This document shows, piece after piece, positions 12,722 to 22,993 of a stretch of DNA of 64,000 nt. The notes under the pieces were generated by a model, which worked only from the letters and a program-made list of their open reading frames with translations, was not told where the DNA came from and searched no databases. The stretch is from assembly GCA_006538405.1 (NCBI GenBank), contig BJKQ01000004.1, forward strand, positions 744,001 through 808,000, given 5' to 3'. This stretch comes from Hansfordia pulvinata. Its lineage: Eukaryota > Ascomycota > Sordariomycetes > Xylariales. A program made the position numbers and the translations under genes. The stretch's first letter is position 1. Every line of letters starts with the position of its first letter.

Positions 12722-14358
12722 GGTTGCGGTGGGTGGCGGGCTCGCAGGCAGATGGGATGGGGAGGAAAAGGAGAGAAGCAAAAGAGCCGGCGGGTGTTGC
12801 GATGGGTAGAAGAAGGGGAGCCCGGGCGGGCAAGACGCGCTGGTGGTGGTGGTGGTGGTGGTGGTGCGGATGCGGGTGCTGCGACTATTGCGTCTGCGTC
12901 TGCGTCTGCAGATGTACGAGTGCAGTTCGTAATGGCGCGCCGCAGGGTTAGCGCCGACTCCTGCTTTTTTTTGTAGGGTGCGTGGGCGCAAAGCAAAAGG
13001 CTTGGCTTGCAGTTTCTTTTGCTCGTCGACTGGCAGTAATCTCTAATGAAATAATATTCTCGAAAATCCGGTCGATTCGCCGCGGCTCTGGCATCGCGGC
13101 ATTGCATTGATTTTGTACGGGGTCCGCGGACTGGATCGGCAGGCACGCTAGGGGCTGTGCCTGCCTTGATGCAGCTAGAGCCTGTGCTCCGTAATCAGCC
13201 TCCAGCCTCCGGGCAGCAATTGCGGCAAGGAGACGCCCCGGCGGGTACGGGTACCTCGGCCCAGCTGCTATTGTGGCCCCCGAGCTAGGTTCTTTCTGTG
13301 CGAGCAGCAACTTGGGGGAAGGGGCTGCCCAGCACTTCCCAAGCCTTCATTGGCTCTCCCCTTTTTGTTGGGACTGAAAGTAGAGACATCTATCTCCTTT
13401 TGAGAATGTCCGACCGTGCGAAATATGGCAATACCCTGTACTCACGATAGTGAGAGGGCAAGCGAGCAAGCAATCAATCAATCGGTCAATCAAACACCAA
13501 CGTAGCCTCTGAACTCACACGTGCATGTCAGCTTGGAAGCATGTAAGCCTGACGAATTTTATGAGCACGAACGGGAGCAGCCCGACAGCAGAAGTATCCT
13601 GCGTCGCGCATCCCGCCTCCGTACGCGTCTCGTACTATTGGTGGTTCTCTTGCAAGACATTTCTCAGTCAAGACGCGAATGAAAACCGTGAGCCTAAGCT
13701 TTATTAGTGTCGTCAACGCGTACTCGTACAAGCTACCTCGTGAGGTAGGCACATGGATGTAGAGACTTGTAGCTGGATTTCTACAATGTACCATAGGTGC
13801 CTACTATACCCGTAAGGCCAAAATAAGGTACACATGCCAGAATCTCCAGCTGGTTCCTTTTGATCGCAACTGCCGTGTCCTACCCGTGCCGATGAGAAAG
13901 CTGCGCGAAATGGGCAAGCGCACTACGGGTACGAGTAGGTACTCATGAGGAGTACTTATACGAGGACAAGAAGCATGCATGACAGGGCGCCGTGGGCAGG
14001 CACTTCACGGGACGCGTAGATTGTACTCGCACGTACCTCGCAATTTTGCAGCTCCGGTCCCATCGCGCCGGGTCCATCCGGGCTGCCAGGTCTCCACCCT
14101 CCGCCCTCCGCCCTCCGCCATTCGCGCTCCGTCCTCCGTCCTTGTCCCTCGTCGCTCTCGGCCGGGCCCCCGTCACCCCGGCGCTCATCCCCAGTCAACA
14201 AACGCTAACTAGGGCTGGGAGCGTCGCCTTGAAGATCTGGATCTGAATCTCGATCGGAGTCTGCACCCAATGACCCGTCTTGTCGGCCTGGGCCGTATCT
14301 CACCCATCCTGGACGAGACGTAGTCGGTCTACCGTCGCCCGGCTCCGTCCTCCCTCCA
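12722..14358. other. Intergenic between tsc13 and the RING/TRAF gene
   Basis: This is the divergent promoter region of tsc13 (minus) and the RING gene (plus). It contains GTG-repeat DNA near 12841-12865, TGCGTC repeats near 12893-12910, and TACTCGTA and TACGAGTA words near 13722 and 13930. No gene is seen. Confidence 0.6.
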
Positions 14359-16095
14359 TTGCCCAACCCCGCTCAGCTCAGCTCGACACCACCACCAACA
14401 CCACTACCACGACTACCGCGACTACCGCGACAAGCACCACCACCGGCAAACCATCTCCCCACCATCCGCATCCATGTCGCCGGTCCCGGGGCCACCGGCT
14501 TCCATCTCCACCAAGAACCTCGCCCGACAGCCTCTGCCGCGGTAGCCCTCGGCCCACTCGCCGCAACCATGCCCCCGCCCAACACCCCAGAAGAACGTCA
14601 CGACGGGCTCGAGCCCACCTCAGATCGAGGCGATACGATCACCGATGGTGCTACCACCGCCATAGCCACTGCGGTGTCCGCCGTGTCCGACGATTCTGCC
14701 GCAGAGAATGCTCCGGCTGCCACCCGCAACGACGGTCCCGCCCCCGCCCCCGCCTCCTTTGGCCCAGCCCCGGCCCCGGCCTCGTCACCCACTTACTCCG
14801 TCACGCCTGTCGACTTTCACGCCCTCGAGTACGACAGTGTCATCGATGAGAACCTCATGTGCCCCATCTGCCACAATGCCCTCGTCGGTCCCGTCATCAC
14901 CGGCTGCGAGCACGTCTTCTGCCGCGACTGCCTAGTTAAAGCCCACGCCGACAAGCCCGTCTGCCCTGTCGACCGCTTACCGCTGCGTCTGGCCGATATC
15001 GCTACCGCTCCAAAAATGGTGCACAACCAGCTCGACTCCCTGGTCGCCCGCTGCCCATACACTGCACGGGGCTGCTGTGCCGCTCTGGCTCGCTCACTGA
15101 TGCCCGACCACGTCGCCCGCTATTGCGCCGATGCGCCTGTGCCGTGCCCCCTGCCGACATGCGACCAATCCCTCACACGCCATCAGCGAGACACCGCCAA
15201 GGGCTGCTTGCACTATCCAGTCGAATGCTCCTACTGCGCCGAATCGCTCCTGCAAGCCGATCTCGACCGTCACCAGGACGCCACCTGCCCCGAGCGCACC
15301 GCCCCTTGCGACATGTGCGGCGCCGACTACCTCCGCAGCCGCCGAGACGCCCACCTTGCCGAGTGTCCCGAGGCTGAGGCCCCTTGTCGCTTCGCGAGCG
15401 TTGGCTGCTCTGCGCGCGACAAGCGCCGCCTGCTTGCCGATCACCTGCCCCTGTGCGAATACCGCGTCGTCGGGCCTGTTGGCGACCAGCTGGCCCGGCT
15501 GCGCGCGGACATTGGTGCTCTACAAGAGCGTGACGCCCTCAAGGATCGGCGCATCAAGCTGCTCGAGAGCTTCTCTTTGGCCCCGACCAGCAGTGCCGTT
15601 GCTCCAGCTGCTGCTCCGGGGGTGACGGCGTCCATGTCGGATCTGGGCAACAGCTTCACAGCCGCCACACAGGAAGCGGCAGCCTCGGCAGCGCCCTACG
15701 AATCACGCGATCAGTACTTCCTGTCGCTGTTCGAGACAATGGAGGCCAAGGTGGAACGGCTGGCGTCGGCGATGACCGAGGCGGAGGGCCGACAGTCCAT
15801 GATGCTGTTCAATGAGACAGTTCAGATCAAGGATCAGTTGACCGAGATCCGCAGCACGCTCGGGGTTCTCGGCATGCATGTCCGCTGGCTGATGAACTTC
15901 CGCCTCCAAGAGCGCGGCAGCAGCCGCATTGTCGGCGCGCCATCCCCTGGCATCGTCTCGGCGGCGACGGCAGGCGCCCAGAGCGCAGGTGACGGCGGAG
16001 GGGGAGGTGGTGGGGCCGGCCAGGGGTTCGGAGGGGACACAGGCCTGGCGCGGCGCGGCGCCGATGGCTTCCGCGAGATGCCGCCCCGGCTATGA
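14359..16095 (+). CDS. RING finger / TRAF-type zinc finger protein, probable E3 ubiquitin ligase
   Basis: A single unbroken frame. I favour the ATG at 14569 (MPPPNTPEERHDG, 508 residues); the upstream in-frame ATG at 14359 would give 578 and adds only low-complexity sequence. With the 14569 start, a RING lies at about residues 98-135: CPICHNALVGPVITGCEHVF, then CRDCL and CPVD. The last ligand is Asp, the C3HC3D arrangement known from TRAF6-type RINGs. Several Cys/His-rich TRAF-type zinc fingers follow (about 150-315; motifs CPYTARGCCAAL, CLHYPVECSYC, CPERTAPCDMCGADYL, CRFASVGCSARDKR). A helical, probably oligomerising segment runs at about 320-470 and the tail is Gly-rich. The architecture implies a ubiquitin ligase; the substrate is unknown. 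Confidence 0.85.
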   Translation: MPNPAQLSSTPPPTPLPRLPRLPRQAPPPANHLPTIRIHVAGPGATGFHLHQEPRPTASAAVALGPLAATMPPPNTPEERHDGLEPTSDRGDTITDGATTAIATAVSAVSDDSAAENAPAATRNDGPAPAPASFGPAPAPASSPTYSVTPVDFHALEYDSVIDENLMCPICHNALVGPVITGCEHVFCRDCLVKAHADKPVCPVDRLPLRLADIATAPKMVHNQLDSLVARCPYTARGCCAALARSLMPDHVARYCADAPVPCPLPTCDQSLTRHQRDTAKGCLHYPVECSYCAESLLQADLDRHQDATCPERTAPCDMCGADYLRSRRDAHLAECPEAEAPCRFASVGCSARDKRRLLADHLPLCEYRVVGPVGDQLARLRADIGALQERDALKDRRIKLLESFSLAPTSSAVAPAAAPGVTASMSDLGNSFTAATQEAAASAAPYESRDQYFLSLFETMEAKVERLASAMTEAEGRQSMMLFNETVQIKDQLTEIRSTLGVLGMHVRWLMNFRLQERGSSRIVGAPSPGIVSAATAGAQSAGDGGGGGGGAGQGFGGDTGLARRGADGFREMPPRL

Positions 16096-16728
16096 GGCGA
16101 CGGTGGCCCGTGGCGCCGCAGACCAGAGGGTACCGTCGGTCAGAGCGACCAGCACAGACGCAGCTGTGTGTGCAGCTAGGTACTCGTCTGGGCCTGGACG
16201 GCCTCGCTTGAGGAACATTACCCCGATGATCCAACCACCATTCCGAAATAGAGAGAGAGAGAAAAACATATGAAGAAAAAAAGGGACGAAATTCCCAATC
16301 CACCCCACAAATGTAAATACCAAGGTGACACGGGGGGGTGTGGGGTTTTATACGGCGTTTACGGACTGGGCTTGGGCGTGGACGGTTGCAAGACATGCTG
16401 AAGCCTCAAGCATTAGGACACTTCCCGGCAGCCTACTACTAATCTGCTGTGCTGGATGAAAATAGCTACCCACCTTGCTTCTCAAGGCGATGGCCGTACA
16501 TAGGTGCATTTGCTTGCCCTGCTTGATTGGGGCTCTACCTGTCTGTGCATGCATACATGGCGAATCCTCACACATGGCCAGTCGCCTCGCTTAGCTTGTT
16601 TTCAAGGGTCCTTGCCTTGGTTTGATATAATGAAAAGAAAAACACATTCTTTCCGGAACAGACAAAAAAAGGATAAGCCCGGGGGCCTGTCTCTTCGGGC
16701 GCAAAAGGTTGCGGCTAATGCCGTGTAA
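16096..16728. other. Intergenic between the RING/TRAF gene and tRNA-Asn
   Basis: This holds the 3' flank of the RING gene, with a short GA-rich and A-rich stretch (about 16250-16285). No further gene is seen. Confidence 0.6.
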
Positions 16729-16824
16729 CTCCCCCGGACAGGCTTGAACTGTCAACCTCCTGATGAGCTGGAATCGTGGTGAGCGATAACAGTCAGACGC
16801 GCTAGCCAATTGCGCCACGGAGGA
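16729..16824 (-). tRNA. tRNA-Asn (GUU) with a 22-nt intron
   Basis: A complete cloverleaf can be drawn on the minus strand. The acceptor stem TCCTCCG pairs with CGGGGGA, with discriminator G. The D stem is GCGC/GCGC around AATTGGCTA. The anticodon stem TCTGA pairs with TCAGG. The T arm is GACAG-TTCAAGC-CTGTC. The anticodon loop reads CT-GTT-A, so the anticodon is GUU (Asn). A 22-base intron sits at the canonical position after base 37. The discriminator G agrees with eukaryotic tRNA-Asn. A- and B-box positions are intact, so it should be transcribed by Pol III. Confidence 0.92.
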
Positions 16825-17420
16825 TTCGTTACGAGGCTCGCAGATCGAAAGATGCTGTGCTGCCATGGCGGTAGGTGAGCCAATACTGACTTGAGACGGC
16901 TACATCTGCACAAGACGGCGAGAATGGCAGGCCCCTCCCCCGACCCCATGTATAAACTTCCCTCGTTGCCCTTACGGAGTACACGCTACTCGATTACCAA
17001 CATCGTGGGGCTCAACAGGCTGTTAGGAATAGTAGTAGTAGTATTCAAACAAGTCAATGTCTGGATGAATGGCCGATGAAGACAGGGATGAAACCTTCGG
17101 ATTCGATCGATTGGAGAATGGCTTCCGAGTAACATGTAGGTAGGTTAGGCTGATAGATCCTTTGGCCTCGTTGTTGCCGCTGGACACGAGCAGGCAGACA
17201 GCAAGTCCTTGCCCATAGGCCTCGGCCATCCCACCTCTTGCTAGCTGCAGGCAAGCGACGACGTGAAAGGGACGAGACGAGAAAGACCGACCAGAAGGGA
17301 GCTCTCAGAGAGAAGCACAACCGGCGCCGAGACGAAAGTGCAAGGTTCATCATCATCATCATCATCATCGCCCAACTCCTTGTAAGATCTAGTTAGAGAG
17401 CGAATTTTCCTCCGACCAAT
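16825..17420. other. Intergenic between tRNA-Asn and the TDP2-like gene
   Basis: No gene seen. A (CAT)n microsatellite lies at 17347-17369, close to the 3' end of the minus-strand gene. Confidence 0.6.
17347..17369. repeat. (CAT)n microsatellite
   Basis: Seven to eight CAT units, probably in the 3' UTR of the minus-strand TDP2-like gene. Confidence 0.9.
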
Positions 17421-18844
17421 TTACCCCGCGACCACGTCAAACTCGCCCACGACGCCGAGGTGGTCCGTGATCCAGGGCCTGTCGAAGCCGAGCGCCGCGA
17501 ACTCGGCCGCCCGCTCCGGGCCGGGCAGCTCGACGCCGGCGCCGAACGTCCCGAAGCGCACCAGGCGCAGGCCTCCCCCCCTCCTCCTCCTCCTCGCCCC
17601 TCCTCTCTTCTTCCCTCGCCTCCTTCTTGTCCTTCTTCGACAGCAGCAGCAGCGGCGGTGTAGAAGATCTTGTCCATGCGCGAGAGCCCGAACCTCTCCC
17701 GCAGCACCGTGGCGGCCTGCTGGCCCCAGGTCGCGCCCTCGTGGCGCGGCGGCACCGACGATGCCGGGTCGCCGCCGACCGCGCCGCCGTCGCCGCCGTC
17801 TCGGGCCGCCCCCGCTCCCACCGCCCTCTGAACGAGGTACGCGTCGGCCAGGCCGTGCGCCGCGTGCAGCGTGGCGTCGAACGGCTGGATCGCGTTGAAG
17901 TCGCCCGCCAGCAGGCCCGCGTGGACGCCGGCCGACTTCTGTTCCTGTCCCTGTCTCTCATCACCATCACCACCACCACCACCACCACCAGGCAGGTAGG
18001 CCGCCGCGACGGCGACCTGCGCGGGCCGCAGCGGCGGGTCCGGGGCCAGCGACTCGAGGTGCGTGTTGCCCAGGCGGACGACCACCACCGCCTCCTCCTC
18101 CTCCTCCTCCTCCTCCTCCTCCTCTCGTCCTTCTCCGCCGCCCTCTGTCTCTGCCGCCCTCGAAGACAAAGGCCGGGACGACGACGACGACGACGAGGAC
18201 AACGACATGGCAACGTCGACAAACAGCACGTCGCGCTCCATCCCCGTCGCCGAGTAGTGCACGCGGAAGCACCCGCGCACGGGCAGCCTCCTGTCCACCA
18301 GCGTTAGCGTGCCGTAGAACCCCGAGGCCCAGTTGGCGCTGGCGGCCTCGTCCTCGTCCTCTGCGTCCTGCGCCCCCACCGCCGCCGTCTCCGTCATCCG
18401 GAACCGCTCCCGCACCCACCCCGACCGGGCCACCGTCGCGACGTCCGACGCCGTGCACTCCTGCAGGAAGACGACGTTCGCAGCGGCGGCTGCGGCCCCA
18501 GAGCAGCCAGAACCAGAGCCAGGGGTCGGAGGGGAGGGGAACCGCACGACCTCGCGCTCGAGGTGCTCCAGCGCGGCGGCCATGCGCTCCGCCCCGTGCG
18601 GGATCATCATGTCGACGTTCCACGCGTGCAGGGCCAGGCGGCTCGGCGGAAGATATCCTTCTTCTTCTTCTTTACCTTCCTGTCCCCGGGTCCGCGCAAC
18701 AGCAGCAGCGGCAGGCACCCACCTCCCCAGGGCCGCGTCGTACTCGTGCCAGGCCTGCGGGTGCGGCGCGTCGGGCTTCCAGGGCACCGAGGTCTTGCGC
18801 AGCGCGGCGTTGCGCGCCACGGCCTTGCGGAACAGCTCCTCCAT
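17421..18844 (-). CDS. Endonuclease/exonuclease/phosphatase-family protein, TDP2-like
   Basis: Predicted start MEELFRKAVARN at 18844, about 474 residues after adding one base. EEP-superfamily catalytic motifs occur in order: HAWNVDMM, NVVFLQEC, LGNTHLESL, LAGDFNAIQP, GLSRMDKIFY and, after the frame correction, WITDHLGVVGEFD. The WN-D, THLES and DHLG motifs resemble TDP2, which removes 5'-tyrosyl adducts left by topoisomerase II; other EEP phosphodiesterases remain possible. Low-complexity insertions (a Ser tract, about eleven Glu near 18085-18125, and Gly runs) sit between motifs. The frame breaks at the C7 run 17575-17581 (G7 on the coding strand): without one extra base the DHLG end is lost and translation continues to 17393. 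An upstream in-frame ATG at 18976 exists but adds a Thr/Lys-rich, non-conserved leader. Confidence 0.8.
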
Positions 18845-19822
18845 TTTTTTCTTTCTTTTTTTATCTTCTTCCCGTCTCGTCGTGATGGTCGTGGTGGCGG
18901 TCGTCGTTGTTAATGTCCGAAAATTGGCTTTTGTTGCTTGCTGGCGATTGCGAGCTGTGCGGAATATGCAAGACACTGATGAGGAAGAACGAGGTAGACA
19001 GACCGAGACTGCTGCTGCTTCTTACGCTGGCGTGCAACGCGGCGATAGCGACTTATTATATGCAGCCAGCTATGAGTAACCTAGTAAGACTCGTACCACC
19101 TTTTGTAAATCCGAGCCGCCAGGCTTACGGCCGATGATCTCATCCGTCCGATCCGCCGCGTGAGCGAGGAGGGGTTGGGCGCATCCATGCATGAGGGGTT
19201 CTCAGCTCCGTCCAGCGCTTGCACCAGGCAGGTGGTAGTATGTAGGTAAGCTACGAGTACCTTGCAATCCCCAGCTCGCCCGGCTGCTATTAACTAAATA
19301 ACTACCTACATACCGTATGTATGCATGTTAGTCAGGGTCCGCAGGTCAAGCAAGCATCTCCACAGAGAAATGCCTGGCGTGAAGAATCAGGGGTGGAACG
19401 AGCGCCAGAAAAACTTGCAGCACTCGAGTACCCGAACCTTACACAGTCTACTGGACGTGAAGCAGTAGCAATTCAGGTGACGAGTCCTCTCGGTCGACAG
19501 CAAAAATTCGGTTCGATACTGGAAATCAATGGCGACAGTAAACCGCGGTCTGTTGTCCGTTCGGTGGGTATAACGCTGCCCGATATCTCCTCGTCACTTG
19601 CCGGACCGACCCTCAACGCCGCCCGTAAGTTTCCGTCGTACCTCATTAGAATAAAAAGACATGCCATCGGAGTAACCCTCGATTAAGTCAACATCAGTAC
19701 CAACAGTCCAAAAATGCGACCCTGTAAGCAATGTCTGTCACTCGCCAGCTGGCTTGCCGTGGCTGGCATCGCCACCTCTGCCTCCCCTGACTGGCATCGA
19801 TGCCAGCAATGCACCAGCGTCC
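18845..19822. other. Intergenic between the AT-hook and TDP2-like genes
   Basis: Promoter of the TDP2-like gene on the minus strand and 3' flank of the AT-hook gene. A plus-strand open frame at 19321-19686 has no recognisable domain and is not called. A TACGAGTA word lies near 19252. Confidence 0.55.
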
Positions 19823-22046
19823 TCACTTCCTGATCGACTTGAGCAACGGCGCAATCCTCGTCTTCCGGCTGAGGCCCACCCGGTACACTCCCTGTGAGCC
19901 CGCCGGCTTTGCGCCCCCCCAAGGTTGCTACTGCTGTTGACCGTGTTACCAACGACGGCCTCGCTCTGCTTCGTGGGCGGCTTGGGCGTCGTCTTCTCTT
20001 TCGCGTCCTCGGATGGCTCGCTGCTGTTCACGGTGCCCAGATTGCCGTTGACTTCTTGCAGAGTGGTTTCAGGGTCCGCGGAAGCTGCTGCCACAGCCTT
20101 GCCTCGTTTCTTGGAGCCTGCCTTCGCCGTCTTCTTCGGCCTGCCTCTCGCCCTGGGTGCCTCCTCCTCCTCGTCTTCATCTTCGTCTCCAAGGGCCTCT
20201 CCCTCTTGGTCCTGCTGCGCTGGTTGCATCTCCGCAGGCGCATCGTCTTCCTCGGCCAGGGGCTTCCCGTCTGGCTTACCCGGGCTACCCGCCTCTGTCC
20301 CCGGAGAATTTGCCACTGCAGACTCTGCTACCTTAGGCGGGTCTGATTTCCGAGGCCTGCCGCGCTTCTTCTTAGGCTTCTCGGCCACCGCCTCAGCAGC
20401 GGCATCGGGTGCCTTTTCCTCCTGCTGCCCTGCGCTTTGCGGCTGTTTCTTCTTACGGCCCCGCTTCTTTGGCTGCGGAGCTTCATCAGCTTCGCCAGCC
20501 AGTGTCGCTTCCGCTACAGCATCATCGTCGTCGATTATGACAACCGCATCAGCAGGAACGGCCGCCTCGGCCGTGTCCTCTTGCATCAGCTCATCCTCTT
20601 CGTCACTGTCGGCGACTCTGGTGCGTCGGCGGCGCTGTGGCGACCTGCGCTTGGCAGTCCCCGCCGGGGCTGTCTCGGCCACTTCGGCTTGTTGCCCCGC
20701 GTCTTCGTTGTGGCTCAGCTCGTCCAGCTCCTCGGCAGAAAGAAGCTTTCTACGCTTGGACTTGGGGAGGACTTGGGTTGGCACTGGCTCGTAAGGCTGC
20801 ACGTCGTCCGCCACGACTCGGCTTTTCGAGGTCGAGGAGGGTGGTTCCTGGTGTCTCCTGGGCGACGTGTCCTCTGTTATGACGTCGGGAGACGATAGCG
20901 GAGCAGCAAGATGTCCCTCAGCGTCGACCGCCGGGTCTTCCTCTTCATCTGGCCGCTCCCAAGGCAGCGGGGGCCCCGAGGAGGCATAGCGACTCGGCGT
21001 CGAATATGGGATTGTGGTGGCGCCGCTTGACCGCTGCTGCCCTTGACCATTGACCGGAACCGAAAGGGAAGAGCCACCGGCAGAGACACTAACCCTCTGG
21101 TACTCAAGCTTCTGCATCGTTGTCATATGGCTTGGGGCAACGAAGAAGTTCGCACCGGCTGACGTCGTGTGCTGCGTGTCATGTAGCGACACCTTCTTGC
21201 GCTTTGAAGATGGCGGGCGCGGCGTGTCCAGGGCAGATGGTGCTGTGTCGGGCAACGCCGGATCCCCTCCGGCAGCGCCATCATGTTGATGCTGATCAGC
21301 ACCATACATCTCGGCCGGCGTCAACGTCGGTTGGCTTTTCCGACGCTTGGTCGCAGACCTCGTGGCCGGCCGGTCTGCATCATTGCCCTCGGCGCTGCTT
21401 GGGACCTCCCACGGGTCATGAGAACGGGGAGTTTCTCGAGGATTGGAGGGGGTGGCCGCATTCTTGCGAGGCGTCGTCACTTGGGTGTCGTCCTCGCCAA
21501 GCTGGCTGGGGTGGTTCCGGCTGCGCGCCTGGGTCGTTAAGACGACGGGTGACGTGACATCGGTGGCCGAGGACAAGTTGGCGGCTTGCTTCTTCTTCTT
21601 CTTCTTTCCCTTGGCCGGAGCGACACCTCACTGCTGCTCGTCTTGGTGGTGGTGGTGGTGGCGGAGGCAGCGCTCGCCTTCTGGCTTTGACGCACTATGT
21701 TTTCGACCAGGTTGTCCTGCAGCTGCCCTTCGTGGCCCCCGTGACGTCTTGCAATGTCCTGCCGCTCCTCCTCGTACACGGCCGCGAACCAAGCAGGATC
21801 GGTGGTGTCCGTCGACCGCTGGTTGTCGGTGCTGTTGCTGCTCTTGTGCTCTGGCCGGTGCAGCGGGCTCAGAGGTTCGGGCTCGGGCGTGTTGCGGCCA
21901 GCACCGAGATCAGAAGCTTCCACGGCGCCGCCGGGCCTGTCTGCGCCGCTAACGCTGTCGTGCTTCGGGTTTCCCTGGCCGCCGTCGTCAGACAAGTCTA
22001 CCTCGTCGTCCGAGTCGGCAATCACCCTGCGTCGCGGCGGGGTCAT
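19823..22046 (-). CDS. AT-hook nuclear protein with RAD51AP1-like C-terminal motif
   Basis: Start MTPPRRRVIADSDDE at 22046; about 741 residues once two missing bases are allowed. It is mostly disordered and charged, with repeated AT-hook cores (PKKRGRKKKQPQ, KKKRGRPRKSD, RARGRPKKT) that bind the minor groove of AT-rich DNA, plus acidic SDSDDE-type patches. A conserved-looking N-terminal segment reads DPAWFAAVYEEERQDIARRH. The first break is near 21600-21628, before a Lys6 stretch. The second is at the C7 run 19914-19920; one more base there gives a tail containing YRVGLSRKTRIAPLLKSIRK and a stop at 19823. That tail resembles the RAD51-interacting motif of RAD51AP1. Without the correction the frame runs into unrelated sequence to 19738. 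Nuclear DNA-repair or chromatin role is an inference. Confidence 0.75.
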
Positions 22047-22993
22047 GGGAACAACCCTGTGGCGCGGACAGAGGTCTGATGACACGTCAGACTCGAGCTT
22101 GCTCCCAGTCCCTTCGAGGAGCGTCCTCGTCCGGGCACGCCCTATACGCTTCTCCCACGCCGGGCTCCGTGTCTAGCGTGCAAGGAGAGAGACAAGAGCA
22201 GGGGGATATCTCCCGGCCTTGCTGGTTCTCCAGATGTGATGCGGAGCGCGACAGTCTGCGCCGTTCACTGTCGATCTCCACCCCCACGAGACGACTGCCG
22301 CTGGGACCTGAATCGCTTGACTTGGTGGCTGAGAAGGTTAGGTACGTTTTTCTGCGAGTGAGGGCCGAGTGCAAACAGACAGTGGCGGACGTAGATGCCC
22401 CGCGTGCAGACAGTTGGCGAGGGGCGGAAGATGCGATGATAGAGACGCGTTGCCGAGACGCGTTAAGTTCAAGCTTCGCGCCCTGTACTCGTGGCTGTGG
22501 GCAGGCGCCAGCGGGCCTTTGGTCGTCACTGCCTTGGCACTAATGACATGACAGTGGGCCTGGGATTGATTGACGCTGTCGCACCTATTGCCCGCATAGC
22601 CCCGCTTCATGCATACTCTTCCGATTCCATCTCGACACCGACCCCTCCAGTGTCGATCCAGTCAACGTCACTGCCACCCGGAGTTTGTCTCGTGTTCGAC
22701 ATGATAGCTCGTTCTCCTTCACAGCATCGTACACCACTGTCGCGCATCTTGTGAGTTTGGTGATTCATTTGCAGGGCAAGAAGCGCTCCAAAACCCGATG
22801 GGCTGATGTTTCTACATTGATGCAAATCTATACAAGCTGCGGCGGGGTGTAACCGCTCTCTTTCTGGAGGCAGGGTGTCCGTACCGGGCCTCGCGCTGGC
22901 CAAGAGCATGAATGAGCAATAGCTACTGCGTAGCCACAGTTGAGGACACTACGCTTGCTTGCGCAGCCGTCTCACCGATGGATGGACGGGCTT
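22047..22993. other. Intergenic between the AT-hook and bromodomain genes
   Basis: Promoter of the AT-hook gene and 3' flank of the bromodomain gene, both on the minus strand. Open frames here are short and lack domains. Confidence 0.6.

Noticed and set aside
11827..13146. Minus-strand 439-codon frame overlapping tsc13
   Set aside because: It is out of frame with the conserved Tsc13 exons and its sequence is Pro/Arg/His-rich shadow.
17393..17420. Stop at 17393 as the true end of the TDP2-like gene
   Set aside because: That reading loses the conserved DHLG catalytic motif; the corrected frame ends at 17421.
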